Shown here piece after piece: positions 1 to 12,415 of a stretch of DNA of 64,000 nt. Both the position numbers and the translations under genes were made by a program. How positions within the stretch are numbered: position 1 is the stretch's first letter; each line of letters starts with the position of its first letter. The stretch covers positions 628,897,501-628,961,500 of the forward strand of contig NC_092335.1 in assembly GCF_046630445.1 (NCBI RefSeq), read 5' to 3'. Source of the DNA: Rutidosis leptorrhynchoides (Eukaryota > Streptophyta > Magnoliopsida > Asterales > Asteraceae). The notes below the pieces were generated by a model. The model was not told where the DNA came from, ran no database searches, and saw only the letters and a program-made list of their open reading frames with translations.

Positions 1-1404
1 GTTACAAAAACATCATTTAATGACCATTTTTCTAAAAATACTTATACTATGAATTAAATCATGAAATTTTTATGTGTTAACATATTCATAAGAAATATCA
101 TTTTTCCAGAATATAAACCTCCAATTCAAAGTTCAAGATGGTTTTTAATTATCCAACCCAAAACAGCCCCCGGTTGCACTCCGACGTCATAAAAACAGTT
201 TTTTTAGGTATTCTTTGAAAAACCAAGTTATACCTTGTTAAATTAGCATATATTTAAGTTATATTACAGGTCTTGAAGTATTTTAAAAGTTAAGTTAGAA
301 GGATCTATTTAGTTTGCAAACAAGTTTGATATCATTCAAACTATGTTTTTGTTGTTAAAATTGTATACCATACAATAAGATAGCTATATATATATATATG
401 AATCGAATAAGGTTATGAACAAAGTTACTACCTCAAGTTACTTGGACAAGATTGCTGTAAAAGAGGAGTAAAAACCTAGAACCAAAAGAGTGATGAAATT
501 GGATGAAAGATTGGAAGCAACTTAAGACATAAACTTGAATTGAAAGTTGTATTTTTGTAGTGTTTTTGTTGATCTTTTTATGGTGGTGTTTAAGGTGATT
601 CTTGAGAGGATTTTTGCTGGAGTTCTTAGAGAGACATGAGGCTAGTAAGTGTGTGTGTTTAGCTAGAGAAATGATGTTCCAAAAATTGAAAATGGATGCA
701 TGTATTTATGGTGGTGTAAAAGGTGTATAAATTTGTAATTTTGTGAAAAGATCTTTTAATCATGTGAAATTGTCATACTAAATAACAAAAGTAGTTACCT
801 TATACATAAGGCATGAACAAGGGCTGGTTGGTGGTGATTTGATGTGTATATACCAATAGTAAATACGTATAGAAGCTAGGTATGATACGAGTACATATAC
901 TCTAGATATACGTATAGAAATCTTGTGAAAAATGGAATGAGGATTCAAATATAGCTATCTTTTGTGAATATACTTATATTGTTTTATGTATTTAAGTCTT
1001 TAAAAGTGATTAAATACATTATATATACGATATATGTATAAACATTATAGGTCGTAAGTATTTATGTCAAATAACGTTACGTATAGTTATCGTTTTGAAA
1101 GCTTAAGTTAGTAGTTTCAAAATATACTTATAACTTATTGTTATTAATACAAAATGAGATATTTAAACATCCTTAAATCATGTTAAATATGTATATATAC
1201 ATATATATACACAAACGTATAATTAACATATATTGTATAGTTCGTGATATCATCGGTCAAACTAGACGGTTAAACGTTATGTAAAACTCTTTTCAAAATC
1301 ATAAATCTCAACAATTTAGATTGCTTATCATGTTGGTAAGTTTTAATTTATGTAAATATTAATCTTATAAGTGTAAAACGATCGGAAAAATCCGGGTCGT
1401 TACA
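1..1404 (-). mobile_element. LTR A of LARD-like gypsy array (partial, runs off the left edge)
   Basis: This segment is nearly identical to 6947-8348 and 13891-15292. It ends at gggtcgttaca, which read on the minus strand is a canonical LTR start (TGTAACGACCC). Only the 5' half of the minus-strand LTR is in the window; the rest lies to the left. For the internal domain at 1405-5471 it is the 3' LTR. A (TA)n tract near 391 is 2 bp longer than in the other copies. Confidence 0.85.
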
Positions 1405-1420
1405 GTACCCACCCGTTAAA
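1405..1420 (-). other. Polypurine tract of LARD copy 1
   Basis: On the minus strand this reads TTTAACGGGTGGGTAC, directly before the TGTAACGACCC LTR start. A G/A-rich stretch touching the 3' LTR is where plus-strand DNA synthesis is primed. The same sequence precedes LTR B at 8349. Confidence 0.7.
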
Positions 1421-4400
1421 GAAATTTCGTCCCGAAATTTGGTAGAGGTTGTCATAAATAACAATAGGAATGTTTTCATGACGAATATGAGGTATTAATA
1501 GAGTTTTATCATTATTGGAAGATATGGATAAAACGATTCGGTCATGTGAAGCGCACGAGTGAAGCTATCACAAAAGAATGAAATGAGTGAATATAGAATT
1601 GTTTTAACCGATGTCGAGATTAGGATTGATTTCCAGAATTTAAGGGATTTAAAGAAAATCTTATGTAATAAGATTTGGTTCTTCGATGATTTAGAAAACA
1701 GGATCTCCTTTGATTTAATGCGATAATCTGTTTCGATTTCTTTGTCGGATATTTCACTATAAATCCACCTCCTTCCCTTTCTTACTTCCATACCTCACAT
1801 CTCTTACTCTTCCTCCTCTAATTCATACCTTAAGGTATCCTTTAAAATGCTTCATCCCGTTCTGATTTTTGTTATACTTCTAACTTTCATATCTTTCATT
1901 CTTCTCTTTCATCTACCGCTAGAAGAATCTATTCACTTTTATGATTTTCTTGGAATTATAATGTTTCTAATTCTCCCGTGTCTTTACGTCGCCATACGTA
2001 TTGATACACACGGTTTGTAGTTTCTGGGTGGTTATTGGGTTTGATATCTTTCCTTATATTTCGATGCTCCTGCTTCTGTTTTCCATAATCATTGTCATCC
2101 ATAGTTAATACTCTCTCCTATTTGCTGTAATCTATACCCCAATTTCTATTTTGGGACTTTGTCCCTTCGTTTCTTCTTCCCGTCCTTGAGTCAAGCGATC
2201 AATAGTTCGAAATTCGTAGGTATAAAATTCGGAATGAACATAGCTAATGCTCTAAGAAAGGAATGGTAATGGCACGATTTTGATTTGTCAAATTACCAGA
2301 ATATCCAGGAAAATAGAACTATCAAGATGATTTGTTCTTAATATGTTTCGGAATTGGATAGAATGTAAAAGTCGTGTAACATGGCACATGATGACGGTAC
2401 TATGAATCATCATATTCCATTAGAAACTTAACATGACTTACTGTAATATAATGAAGTTGATCAAGTTTCATTATATTATACTAGTTCATGCATCGGTTCC
2501 CAACACTGCTTCAGAACATTCCTATTTTAAACTTGAAGGATTTAGAAACTAACACAGTTTCCTTTATATTGTAACGCAGATATTACAGAGAGATAAATGA
2601 TTTCAGATAAGGATAGTGGTGAAAATATCTTCAGAAATATTGAGGATATTTATAATGAAAGATATGATAATATCTTGGAATTTCTAATGTCGAAGGATGA
2701 TGATGAAGATTGACCCGTAAGGGTTTAGATTCAGAAGCAAGGTGTTTGCTACAGAATTGTCATAATTCTTTATGTACAAGTTTAGTCCTTGTAACTTGTT
2801 CAGAGTCTCCTTCATGGTTTGTTCAATCCGGTTTTCAGTACCAATTTTCTATCGAGCGTTCCTAACACTTCCTTCTTTTATCATCAACATTTGGTCATTA
2901 AGACCTTCTACAACATGCTGCTTCGTCAGTATTTTCAAAGTTATCGGATCTGGGTCATTGGTTATCAAACCAAGATGGTTTAAGGAGAATTGTATTTTTA
3001 GATGATTAAACGCTGATGGTAATATGATGGAATATAAAAGGTTCTCCGGTAACGATGGCGAAAGAACAACGTATATATATATATATCGAGATTGTAATAA
3101 GAGTAATCTTACTGAGATATCGAAGTGGAGCTGTGACAAAATTAGTTAATTGAAAAGGAATCGCGTGATTGTTTTTGCTAATGGATGATAAGGAATTCGA
3201 TGCGGATACGTTTTAACTATAACTTCGAGTTCAAAAATTTTTAGGTGCATAACTGTATGCATAAATCTTTATTCCGTAGACGAGGTGCGGCTGGTTGAAC
3301 TTCTCGATCGAGATGTTTTCAAGAATCATGAAAAGTTGTGAATGCGAATTGTAATCGTCAAGATACAAATGAGGTTTAAAATAGAATCAAGTGGCAAACT
3401 TGAAGGATTGTTTAGTTTCATATGTAATAATCATCATTTTAACTCATTTTTAATTGTCCAAAGTTAGCAGTCCAATAGTCCGATTGTCCAATGGTTCAAT
3501 AAATTCATATATGAACTAAATATATAATATTCGAATTACTTAATACGTATCGTGACCCGTGTACTGGTCTCGGTGTCGATCACAACTCAAAGTATATATA
3601 TATTTTGGAATCAACTCCGACCCTGTATAGCCAACTCCCACCTTCACATATAGAGTGTCTATGGTTGTTCCGAAATATATATATAGATGGATCAATATGA
3701 TAAGTCGAAACCTTGTATACGTGTCCCGTTATTTAAAATGCGTAAAATAAATAAATATATATCATGACCCATTATACAACGTGTTGTCTCAGAATTAATC
3801 CGACGTGTTGTTGTACATGTGTCCCGACGGTATGTAAAGTACAGAAATTAAAATTGCAAGAATGTAAATTGCGATAAATTAAATATTAATCAGTTAGCTG
3901 GGAACAGTTAGCCGGAACAGTTAGCGTGTAATCCTATCACAATTTCAATTAATTAATTCATCTGTTTCTAACAATTTTTATTTTGCCAATGTTTCTTCAT
4001 TATGCCACTTGTTGGATTCGGATAGGTAAAAATCCAAATATGAAATTTAAATGGAAATGGTTAATCTGGGGTGAACGGATACGTATATCGGTAATTGTAA
4101 GTAGGATAATAAATGATCGTTGAATCAGATTCGAAGAATGTACAGTGTAACTTGTTAATGTGAATTCTAAATATTCCTTGGGTACTACCCACCCGTTAAA
4201 ATATTTTCATCATTAACAGTTTGTACGAATGAAATTTTTAATTACAATCTTTATGAAAATATATTTGCATATATATTTTCTTCGGAGGTAACTATGAATT
4301 TAATGAGTCAATAAAATATTCAACTCATTTGATTTATCGTTATTACTAGATTACATAATCTCCAAAACATTAGAGATTACATAATCGTCATGTCGAACGA

Positions 4401-4613
4401 AGAACGATACGTAAAGAAGAGGTAATCGGTGTAGAATGATATGTAGAACAAAGATCATATTCGAAGTTCAGATGATGATGTTGAGGTACGTGGTGCGGAT
4501 GTGATTGTTGGTGGTGGTAATGATACGGTTGGTGTTGATGCTGATGATGTCGTTGACGTCGATAATTCTACTGGTACTGAAGATTGCGAGGTTGATGTTG
4601 TTAACGGTACTGG

Positions 4614-5060
4614 TTATGCTGCTGGTGCTGCTGCTGGTGTTTGTAACCTTCGCACCGTGTTCTCCAAAGCCGTCACACGAGCGCGAAGTTCGTTAATTTC
4701 TGCTAGTACACCAGGATGATTGGCGGTTGGAGTGAGCGAATGAACAAGATCCGAAATATGGGATAGGATATAATCGTGACGAGATACTCGAGAAATGAGA
4801 GAGAAAATGGTTTGTCGAACAGGTTCGCCGGTAAGTGCTTCAGGTTCGTCGCCAATGGGGCAATTCGGTGGGTGAAAGGGATCACCTTCTTCTTGTCTCC
4901 AATAATTTAGTATACTACGAACCCATCCCCAATTCATCCAGAATAGATGATGAGAAATTGGTTGATCCATTCCAGTGACGCTGCCTTCGGAGCCCGAATG
5001 GAAATCCATATCAGCGTAGCTGTCGGAGTCGGAGGAATTCGAACTGGACGCGGAGTTCAT
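4614..5060 (-). CDS. LARD ORF1, unknown protein with acidic Ser-rich N-terminus and C-terminal coiled coil (copy 1)
   Basis: This is the first ORF downstream of the primer site, about 148 residues. The N-terminus is Ser/Asp-rich (MNSASSSNSSDSDSY...), the middle has aromatic W-x-W segments, and the C-terminus has a heptad-like stretch (INELRARVTALENTVRRLQ) ending in an Ala/Pro tail. The frame is open a further 48 codons upstream, but I chose the ATG at 5060: the decayed relative keeps an ATG there (17345) and the upstream part is AT-rich leader. I recognise no domain. The position matches gag or the extra pre-gag ORF of some Tat-lineage gypsy elements, so a structural or RNA-binding role is possible but is inference. 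Copy 2 at 11558-12004 encodes the same protein. Confidence 0.6.
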   Translation of the reverse strand: MNSASSSNSSDSDSYADMDFHSGSEGSVTGMDQPISHHLFWMNWGWVRSILNYWRQEEGDPFHPPNCPIGDEPEALTGEPVRQTIFSLISRVSRHDYILSHISDLVHSLTPTANHPGVLAEINELRARVTALENTVRRLQTPAAAPAA

Positions 5061-5457
5061 CTTGTACAGTCGGGGAAATGAATTTTTGGTTTGGAATAGA
5101 TTATAGGAGTTGGGTTTGGTATTCTTCAATACATAATTTACATATGTATTTATAATACTTAAAATCCCGTGAATTACGGAGAATCTTTGAAATTCGTCAG
5201 GCAATGTCTATAGCAACAGATACGCTAGGATACGAATTTTGTCTATACACTATCGATGCACCAAATGCAGTAAGACGTGTCTAGACTTAAGAATACTAAG
5301 CAGGCAATTCTTAAGGATGATAAGCAGATGATTTTCGACTAGATATGATAAGCAAAACTTTTGACATGTAGACACGGTCAAAGTCCAGACTTACTAATGC
5401 ATCCTAACAACTACCAGTTAGACACACTAATGCAAGGCCTGGTTCGCTAAGACCAAC

Positions 5458-5469
5458 GCTCTGATACCA
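5458..5469 (-). other. Primer-binding site, tRNA-iMet type (LARD copy 1)
   Basis: On the minus strand this reads TGGTATCAGAGC, the standard plant initiator-Met primer site, starting 2 nt after the LTR end TCTCA. It fixes the element on the minus strand and places the 5' LTR on the right. Confidence 0.9.
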
Positions 5470-5471
5470 CA

Positions 5472-8348
5472 TGAGACGACCCGACCCAATCCATAGGGAC
5501 GAATACAATAACATATGATAACATTGCGAGGTACTTGACCTCTATATGATACATTTTACAAACGTTGCATTTATTCTTAAAAGGCAAACTATCATTACAT
5601 CAATATTTGACATTTTCGTCTAACATTTCATAATATCCAAATGACCTAATTTGTCATTTACTTATTTATATTCTCTATTGAACTCCAATGACTCGAATGC
5701 AACGTCTTTGTATCATGGCTTAAAAGGTCCCAAGTAGTATCCTTAACATGAGCTAATGCACAGCGGAAGACTTAATTCATACCTGAGAATAACATGCTTT
5801 AAAACGTCAACATAAAGTTGGTGAGATATATAGGTTTGATGCTAGCAGCGTTATAACAATGGAACACAAGATTTCATATATAAACATTTTAATAAAAATA
5901 TTCTAAGTGGTTGAGCACTTGGTAACCATACTTAACATTTAATCACGTCGCATATTCCCTTTATTATGAAATCTTACTACACCGTACCAAGGTGTAGTCA
6001 CGAAACGAAGTACTGTGCAACCGTTGAATACTGGTCGTCCAGTCCGGTTGGGGTTGTCAGGCCCGATAGATCTATCAACAGGATTCGCGTTTACAATACC
6101 ACTGTAAATATTAGTTACCAAGCTACAGGGAAGTATGCCAGTGGTACAACTCAACGTAGAATATATTTTTCAGTTACTTGTGTCCATAGCGTAAAACATA
6201 AAATACATGTATTCTCATCCCGAAATATTTAGAGTTTAAAAGTGGGACTATATACTCACTTTTGTCTTGAAGATATGTAATTTCGACTTGGTCTCCGATT
6301 GATATCACGAACCTATCCATATATAATATATCAATACCTTTTCTTTTTAAACAATCGTCACATATATATACTTATAATACTTTTAATACTTTTAATAATT
6401 CCTTAGTCTGTAGTTAGCAGTCCGATGTTAGTAATTCAATTTTAATGGTTCATATTTAGTTGTTTAATAAACCCCCAATGAAATAAATAAAACCCCCATC
6501 GTATATGTATTGGTCGAGATTAATCTTGACCCATGGTACCGGTGTTGTCAAATGACGTGTTGCGTACATAAAGTACCGGTGTTGTCAAATGACGTGTTGC
6601 GTACAATCATGGGATCTTATGATTAATCTTCTCGTATTGTTTACGGGTGATCCTGAACCATATAAAATTAAATTATGAGTACATATGTATAAAATATCAT
6701 GTTACTTTAGGAAGATGTGATTTATTTAATTTTCTCCAATTATTTTCGTGGCTAAACTAGTCTTGGATATCCGATTTTGTTTTGGTCATAATTTCTTCGT
6801 TACAACTCCGTTTTCGTTGATTCAACTTTCCACTTCCTTGGATCGAGTCCCTCTTTAAGAATATGAACTGTAAATACCTTAGTTTGTATTCGAAATCATA
6901 GGTCATAGGTCAAATTTTGGTGAAACTTATGAAGTTAATCATTTTTGTTACAAAAACATCATTTAATGACCATTTTTCTAAAAATACTTATACTATGAAT
7001 TAAATCATGAAATTTTTATGTGTTAACATATTTATAAGAAATATCATTTTTCCAGAATATAAACCTCCAATTCAAAGTTCAAGATGGTTTTTAATTATCC
7101 AACCCAAAACAGCCCCCGGTTGCACTCCGACGTCATAAAAACAGTTTTTTTAGGTATTCTTTGAAAAACCAAGTTATACCTTGTTAAATTAGCATATATT
7201 TAAGTTATATTACAGGTCTTGAAGTATTTTAAAAGTTAAGTTAGAAGGATCTATTTAGTTTGCAAACAAGTTTGATATCATTCAAACTATGTTTTTGTTG
7301 TTAAAATTGTATACCATACAATAAGATAGCTATATATATATATGAATCGAATAAGGTTATGAACAAAGTTACTACCTCAAGTTACTTGGACAAGATTGCT
7401 GTAAAAGAGGAGTAAAAACCTAGAACCAAAAGAGTGATGAAATTGGATGAAAGATTGGAAGCAACTTAAGACATAAACTTGAATTGAAAGTTGTATTTTT
7501 GTAGTGTTTTTGTTGATCTTTTTATGGTGGTGTTTAAGGTGATTCTTGAGAGGATTTTTGCTGGAGTTCTTAGAGAGACATGAGGCTAGTAAGTGTGTGT
7601 GTTTAGCTAGAGAAATGATGTTCCAAAAATTGAAAATGGATGCATGTATTTATGGTGGTGTAAAAGGTGTATAAATTTGTAATTTTGTGAAAAGATCTTT
7701 TAATCATGTGAAATTGTCATACTAAATAACAAAAGTAGTTACCTTATACATAAGGCATGAACAAGGGCTGGTTGGTGGTGATTTGATGTGTATATACCAA
7801 TAGTAAATACGTATAGAAGCTAGGTATGATACGAGTACATATACTCTAGATATACGTATAGAAATCTTGTGAAAAATGGAATGAGGATTCAAATATAGCT
7901 ATCTTTTGTGAATATACTTATATTGTTTTATGTATTTAAGTCTTTAAAAGTGATTAAATACATTATATATACGATATATGTATAAACATTATAGGTCGTA
8001 AGTATTTATGTCAAATAACGTTACGTATAGTTATCGTTTTGAAAGCTTAAGTTAGTAGTTTCAAAATATACTTATAACTTATTGTTATTAATACAAAATG
8101 AGATATTTAAACATCCTTAAATCATGTTAAATATGTATATATACATATATATACACAAACGTATAATTAACATATATTGTATAGTTCGTGATATCATCGG
8201 TCAAACTAGACGGTTAAACGTTATGTAAAACTCTTTTCAAAATCATAAATCTCAACAATTTAGATTGCTTATCATGTTGGTAAGTTTTAATTTATGTAAA
8301 TATTAATCTTATAAGTGTAAAACGATCGGAAAAATCCGGGTCGTTACA
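5472..8348 (-). mobile_element. LTR B, shared by LARD copies 1 and 2
   Basis: This 2877-bp LTR reads TGTAACGACCC...GTCTCA on the minus strand. It is the 5' LTR of the left internal domain and the 3' LTR of the right one. Only a few differences from LTR A and LTR C are visible by eye (for example cattcata/catttata near 7030, and one TA unit). Small ORFs inside (such as 5939-6232) are opposite-strand shadows in LTR DNA. Confidence 0.9.
6536..6604. repeat. Tandem 32-bp repeat (37-bp period) inside LTR B
   Basis: Two identical 32-bp units starting gtaccggtgttgtc (6536-6567 and 6573-6604) are separated by ataaa. Each unit holds the palindrome GGTACC/GTAC edges and an ACGT core (aatgacgtg). The same duplication is in LTR C at about 13480-13548. 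A transcription-factor role for the ACGT core is inference. Confidence 0.85.
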
Positions 8349-11300
8349 GTACCCACCCGTTAAAGAAATTTCGTCCCGAAATTTGGTAGAGGTTGTCATA
8401 AATAACAATAGGAATGTTTTCATGACGAATATGAGGTATTAATAGAGTTTTATCATTATTGGAAGATATGGATAAAACGATTCGGTCATGTGAAGCGCAC
8501 GAGTGAAGCTATCACAAAAGAATGAAATGAGTGAATATAGAATTGTTTTAACCGATGTCGAGATTAGGATTGATTTCCAGAATTTAAGGGATTTAAAGAA
8601 AATCTTATGTAATAAGATTTGGTTCTTCGATGATTTAGAAAACAGGATCTCCTTTGATTTAATGCGATAATCTGTTTCGATTTCTTTGTCGGATATTTCA
8701 CTATAAATCCACCTCCTTCCCTTTCTTACTTCCATACCTCACATCTCTTACTCTTCCTCCTCTAATTCATACCTTAAGGTATCCTTTAAAATGCTTCATC
8801 CCGTTCTGATTTTTGTTATACTTCTAACTTTCATATCTTTCATTCTTCTCTTTCATCTACCGCTAGAAGAATCTATTCACTTTTATGATTTTCTTGGAAT
8901 TATAATGTTTCTAATTCTCCCGTGTCTTTACGTCGCCATACGTATTGATACACACGGTTTGTAGTTTCTGGGTGGTTATTGGGTTTGATATCTTTCCTTA
9001 TATTTCGATGCTCCTGCTTCTGTTTTCCATAATCATTGTCATCCATAGTTAATACTCTCTCCTATTTGCTGTAATCTATACCCCAATTTCTATTTTGGGA
9101 CTTTGTCCCTTCGTTTCTTCTTCCCGTCCTTGAGTCAAGCGATCAATAGTTCGAAATTCGTAGGTATAAAATTCGGAATGAACATAGCTAATGCTCTAAG
9201 AAAGGAATGGTAATGGCACGATTTTGATTTGTCAAATTACCAGAATATCCAGGAAAATAGAACTATCAAGATGATTTGTTCTTAATATGTTTCGGAATTG
9301 GATAGAATGTAAAAGTCGTGTAACATGGCACATGATGACGGTACTATGAATCATCATATTCCATTAGAAACTTAACATGACTTACTGTAATATAATGAAG
9401 TTGATCAAGTTTCATTATATTATACTAGTTCATGCATCGGTTCCCAACACTGCTTCAGAACATTCCTATTTTAAACTTGAAGGATTTAGAAACTAACACA
9501 GTTTCCTTTATATTGTAACGCAGATATTACAGAGAGATAAATGATTTCAGATAAGGATAGTGGTGAAAATATCTTCAGAAATATTGAGGATATTTATAAT
9601 GAAAGATATGATAATATCTTGGAATTTCTAATGTCGAAGGATGATGATGAAGATTGACCCGTAAGGGTTTAGATTCAGAAGCAAGGTGTTTGCTACAGAA
9701 TTGTCATAATTCTTTATGTACAAGTTTAGTCCTTGTAACTTGTTCAGAGTCTCCTTCATGGTTTGTTCAATCCGGTTTTCAGTACCAATTTTCTATCGAG
9801 CGTTCCTAACACTTCCTTCTTTTATCATCAACATTTGGTCATTAAGACCTTCTACAACATGCTGCTTCGTCAGTATTTTCAAAGTTATCGGATCTGGGTC
9901 ATTGGTTATCAAACCAAGATGGTTTAAGGAGAATTGTATTTTTAGATGATTAAACGCTGATGGTAATATGATGGAATATAAAAGGTTCTCCGGTAACGAT
10001 GGCGAAAGAACAACGTATATATATATATATCGAGATTGTAATAAGAGTAATCTTACTGAGATATCGAAGTGGAGCTGTGACAAAATTAGTTAATTGAAAA
10101 GGAATCGCGTGATTGTTTTTGCTAATGGATGATAAGGAATTCGATGCGGATACGTTTTAACTATAACTTCGAGTTCAAAAATTTTTAGGTGCATAACTGT
10201 ATGCATAAATCTTTATTCCGTAGACGAGGTGCGGCTGGTTGAACTTCTCGATCGAGATGTTTTCAAGAATCATGAAAAGTTGTGAATGCGAATTGTAATC
10301 GTCAAGATACAAATGAGGTTTAAAATAGAATCAAGTGGCAAACTTGAAGGATTGTTTAGTTTCATATGTAATAATCATCATTTTAACTCATTTTTAATTG
10401 TCCAAAGTTAGCAGTCCAATAGTCCGATTGTCCAATGGTTCAATAAATTCATATATGAACTAAATATATAATATTCGAATTACTTAATACGTATCGTGAC
10501 CCGTGTACTGGTCTCGGTGTCGATCACAACTCAAAGTATATATATATTTTGGAATCAACTCCGACCCTGTATAGCCAACTCCCACCTTCACATATAGAGT
10601 GTCTATGGTTGTTCCGAAATATATATATAGATGGATCAATATGATAAGTCGAAACCTTGTATACGTGTCCCGTTATTTAAAATGCGTAAAATAAATAAAT
10701 ATATATCATGACCCATTATACAACGTGTTGTCTCAGAATTAATCCGACGTGTTGTTGTACATGTGTCCCGACGGTATGTAAAGTACAGAAATTAAAATTG
10801 CAAGAATGTAAATTGCGATAAATTAAATATTAATCAGTTAGCTGGGAACAGTTAGCCGGAACAGTTAGCGTGTAATCCTATCACAATTTCAATTAATTAA
10901 TTCATCTGTTTCTAACAATTTTTATTTTGCCAATGTTTCTTCATTATGCCACTTGTTGGATTCGGATAGGTAAAAATCCAAATATGAAATTTAAATGGAA
11001 ATGGTTAATCTGGGGTGAACGGATACGTATATCGGTAATTGTAAGTAGGATAATAAATGATCGTTGAATCAGATTCGAAGAATGTACAGTGTAACTTGTT
11101 AATGTGAATTCTAAATATTCCTTGGGTACTACCCACCCGTTAAAATATTTTCATCATTAACAGTTTGTACGAATGAAATTTTTAATTACAATCTTTATGA
11201 AAATATATTTGCATATATATTTTCTTCGGAGGTAACTATGAATTTAATGAGTCAATAAAATATTCAACTCATTTGATTTATCGTTATTACTAGATTACAT

Positions 11301-11557
11301 AATCTCCAAAACATTAGAGATTACATAATCGTCATGTCGAACGAAGAACGATACGTAAAGAAGAGGTAATCGGTGTAGAATGATATGTAGAACAAAGATC
11401 ATATTCGAAGTTCAGATGATGATGTTGAGGTACGTGGTGCGGATGTGATTGTTGGTGGTGGTAATGATACGGTTGGTGTTGATGCTGATGATGTCGTTGA
11501 CGTCGATAATTCTACTGGTACTGAAGATTGCGAGGTTGATGTTGTTAACGGTACTGG

Positions 11558-12004
11558 TTATGCTGCTGGTGCTGCTGCTGGTGTTTGTAACCTTCGCACC
11601 GTGTTCTCCAAAGCCGTCACACGAGCGCGAAGTTCGTTAATTTCTGCTAGTACACCAGGATGATTGGCGGTTGGAGTGAGCGAATGAACAAGATCCGAAA
11701 TATGGGATAGGATATAATCGTGACGAGATACTCGAGAAATGAGAGAGAAAATGGTTTGTCGAACAGGTTCGCCGGTAAGTGCTTCAGGTTCGTCGCCAAT
11801 GGGGCAATTCGGTGGGTGAAAGGGATCACCTTCTTCTTGTCTCCAATAATTTAGTATACTACGAACCCATCCCCAATTCATCCAGAATAGATGATGAGAA
11901 ATTGGTTGATCCATTCCAGTGACGCTGCCTTCGGAGCCCGAATGGAAATCCATATCAGCGTAGCTGTCGGAGTCGGAGGAATTCGAACTGGACGCGGAGT
12001 TCAT
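11558..12004 (-). CDS. LARD ORF1 (copy 2)
   Basis: This copy encodes the same 148-residue product as 4614-5060 from a separate internal domain, with start ATG at 12004. The unbroken frame in both copies means either very recent duplication or selection; the near identity of the flanking noncoding DNA favours recency. No known domain is recognised. The C-terminal heptad-like segment suggests a coiled coil and self-association, by inference only. Confidence 0.6.
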   Translation of the reverse strand: MNSASSSNSSDSDSYADMDFHSGSEGSVTGMDQPISHHLFWMNWGWVRSILNYWRQEEGDPFHPPNCPIGDEPEALTGEPVRQTIFSLISRVSRHDYILSHISDLVHSLTPTANHPGVLAEINELRARVTALENTVRRLQTPAAAPAA

Positions 12005-12401
12005 CTTGTACAGTCGGGGAAATGAATTTTTGGTTTGGAATAGATTATAGGAGTTGGGTTTGGTATTCTTCAATACATAATTTACATATGTATTTATAAT
12101 ACTTAAAATCCCGTGAATTACGGAGAATCTTTGAAATTCGTCAGGCAATGTCTATAGCAACAGATACGCTAGGATACGAATTTTGTCTATACACTATCGA
12201 TGCACCAAATGCAGTAAGACGTGTCTAGACTTAAGAATACTAAGCAGGCAATTCTTAAGGATGATAAGCAGATGATTTTCGACTAGATATGATAAGCAAA
12301 ACTTTTGACATGTAGACACGGTCAAAGTCCAGACTCACTAATGCATCCTAACAACTACCAGTTAGACACACTAATGCAAGGCCTGGTTCGCTAAGACCAA
12401 C

Positions 12402-12413
12402 GCTCTGATACCA
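12402..12413 (-). other. Primer-binding site, tRNA-iMet type (LARD copy 2)
   Basis: Reads TGGTATCAGAGC on the minus strand, 2 nt inside LTR C, exactly as in copy 1. Confidence 0.9.
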
Positions 12414-12415
12414 CA

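Larger units (their letters stand above)
1405..5471 (-). mobile_element. Internal domain, LARD-like element copy 1
   Basis: About 4.07 kb lies between LTR A and LTR B, with a primer-binding site on the right and a polypurine tract on the left, so the element is on the minus strand. No protease, reverse transcriptase, RNase H or integrase motif is visible in any frame. The only coherent ORF is ORF1 (4614-5060). The rest (about 1421-4600) is AT-rich and holds short non-conserved ORFs, a second polypurine-like motif near 4186-4200 and A-rich phased repeats near 3739-3880. With 2.88-kb LTRs this fits a large retrotransposon derivative mobilised in trans. Confidence 0.8.
8349..12415 (-). mobile_element. 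Internal domain, LARD-like element copy 2
   Basis: This is a near-identical copy of 1405-5471 at an offset of 6944 bp, with the same polypurine tract (8349-8364), primer site and ORF1. The few visible differences (for example gacttact versus gactcact at 5390/12334) show it is a separate, very young copy. It again lacks any pol gene. Confidence 0.85.

Noticed and set aside
4501..4719. Gly/Val/Asp-rich plus-strand ORF opposite LARD ORF1
   Set aside because: Shadow of the repetitive GTT/GAT codons downstream of ORF1 on the other strand; the product has no domain and is absent from the older copy.
5939..6232. Two overlapping short ORFs in LTR B on opposite strands
   Set aside because: Both lie in LTR DNA, have no domain, and open only by chance in identical copies.
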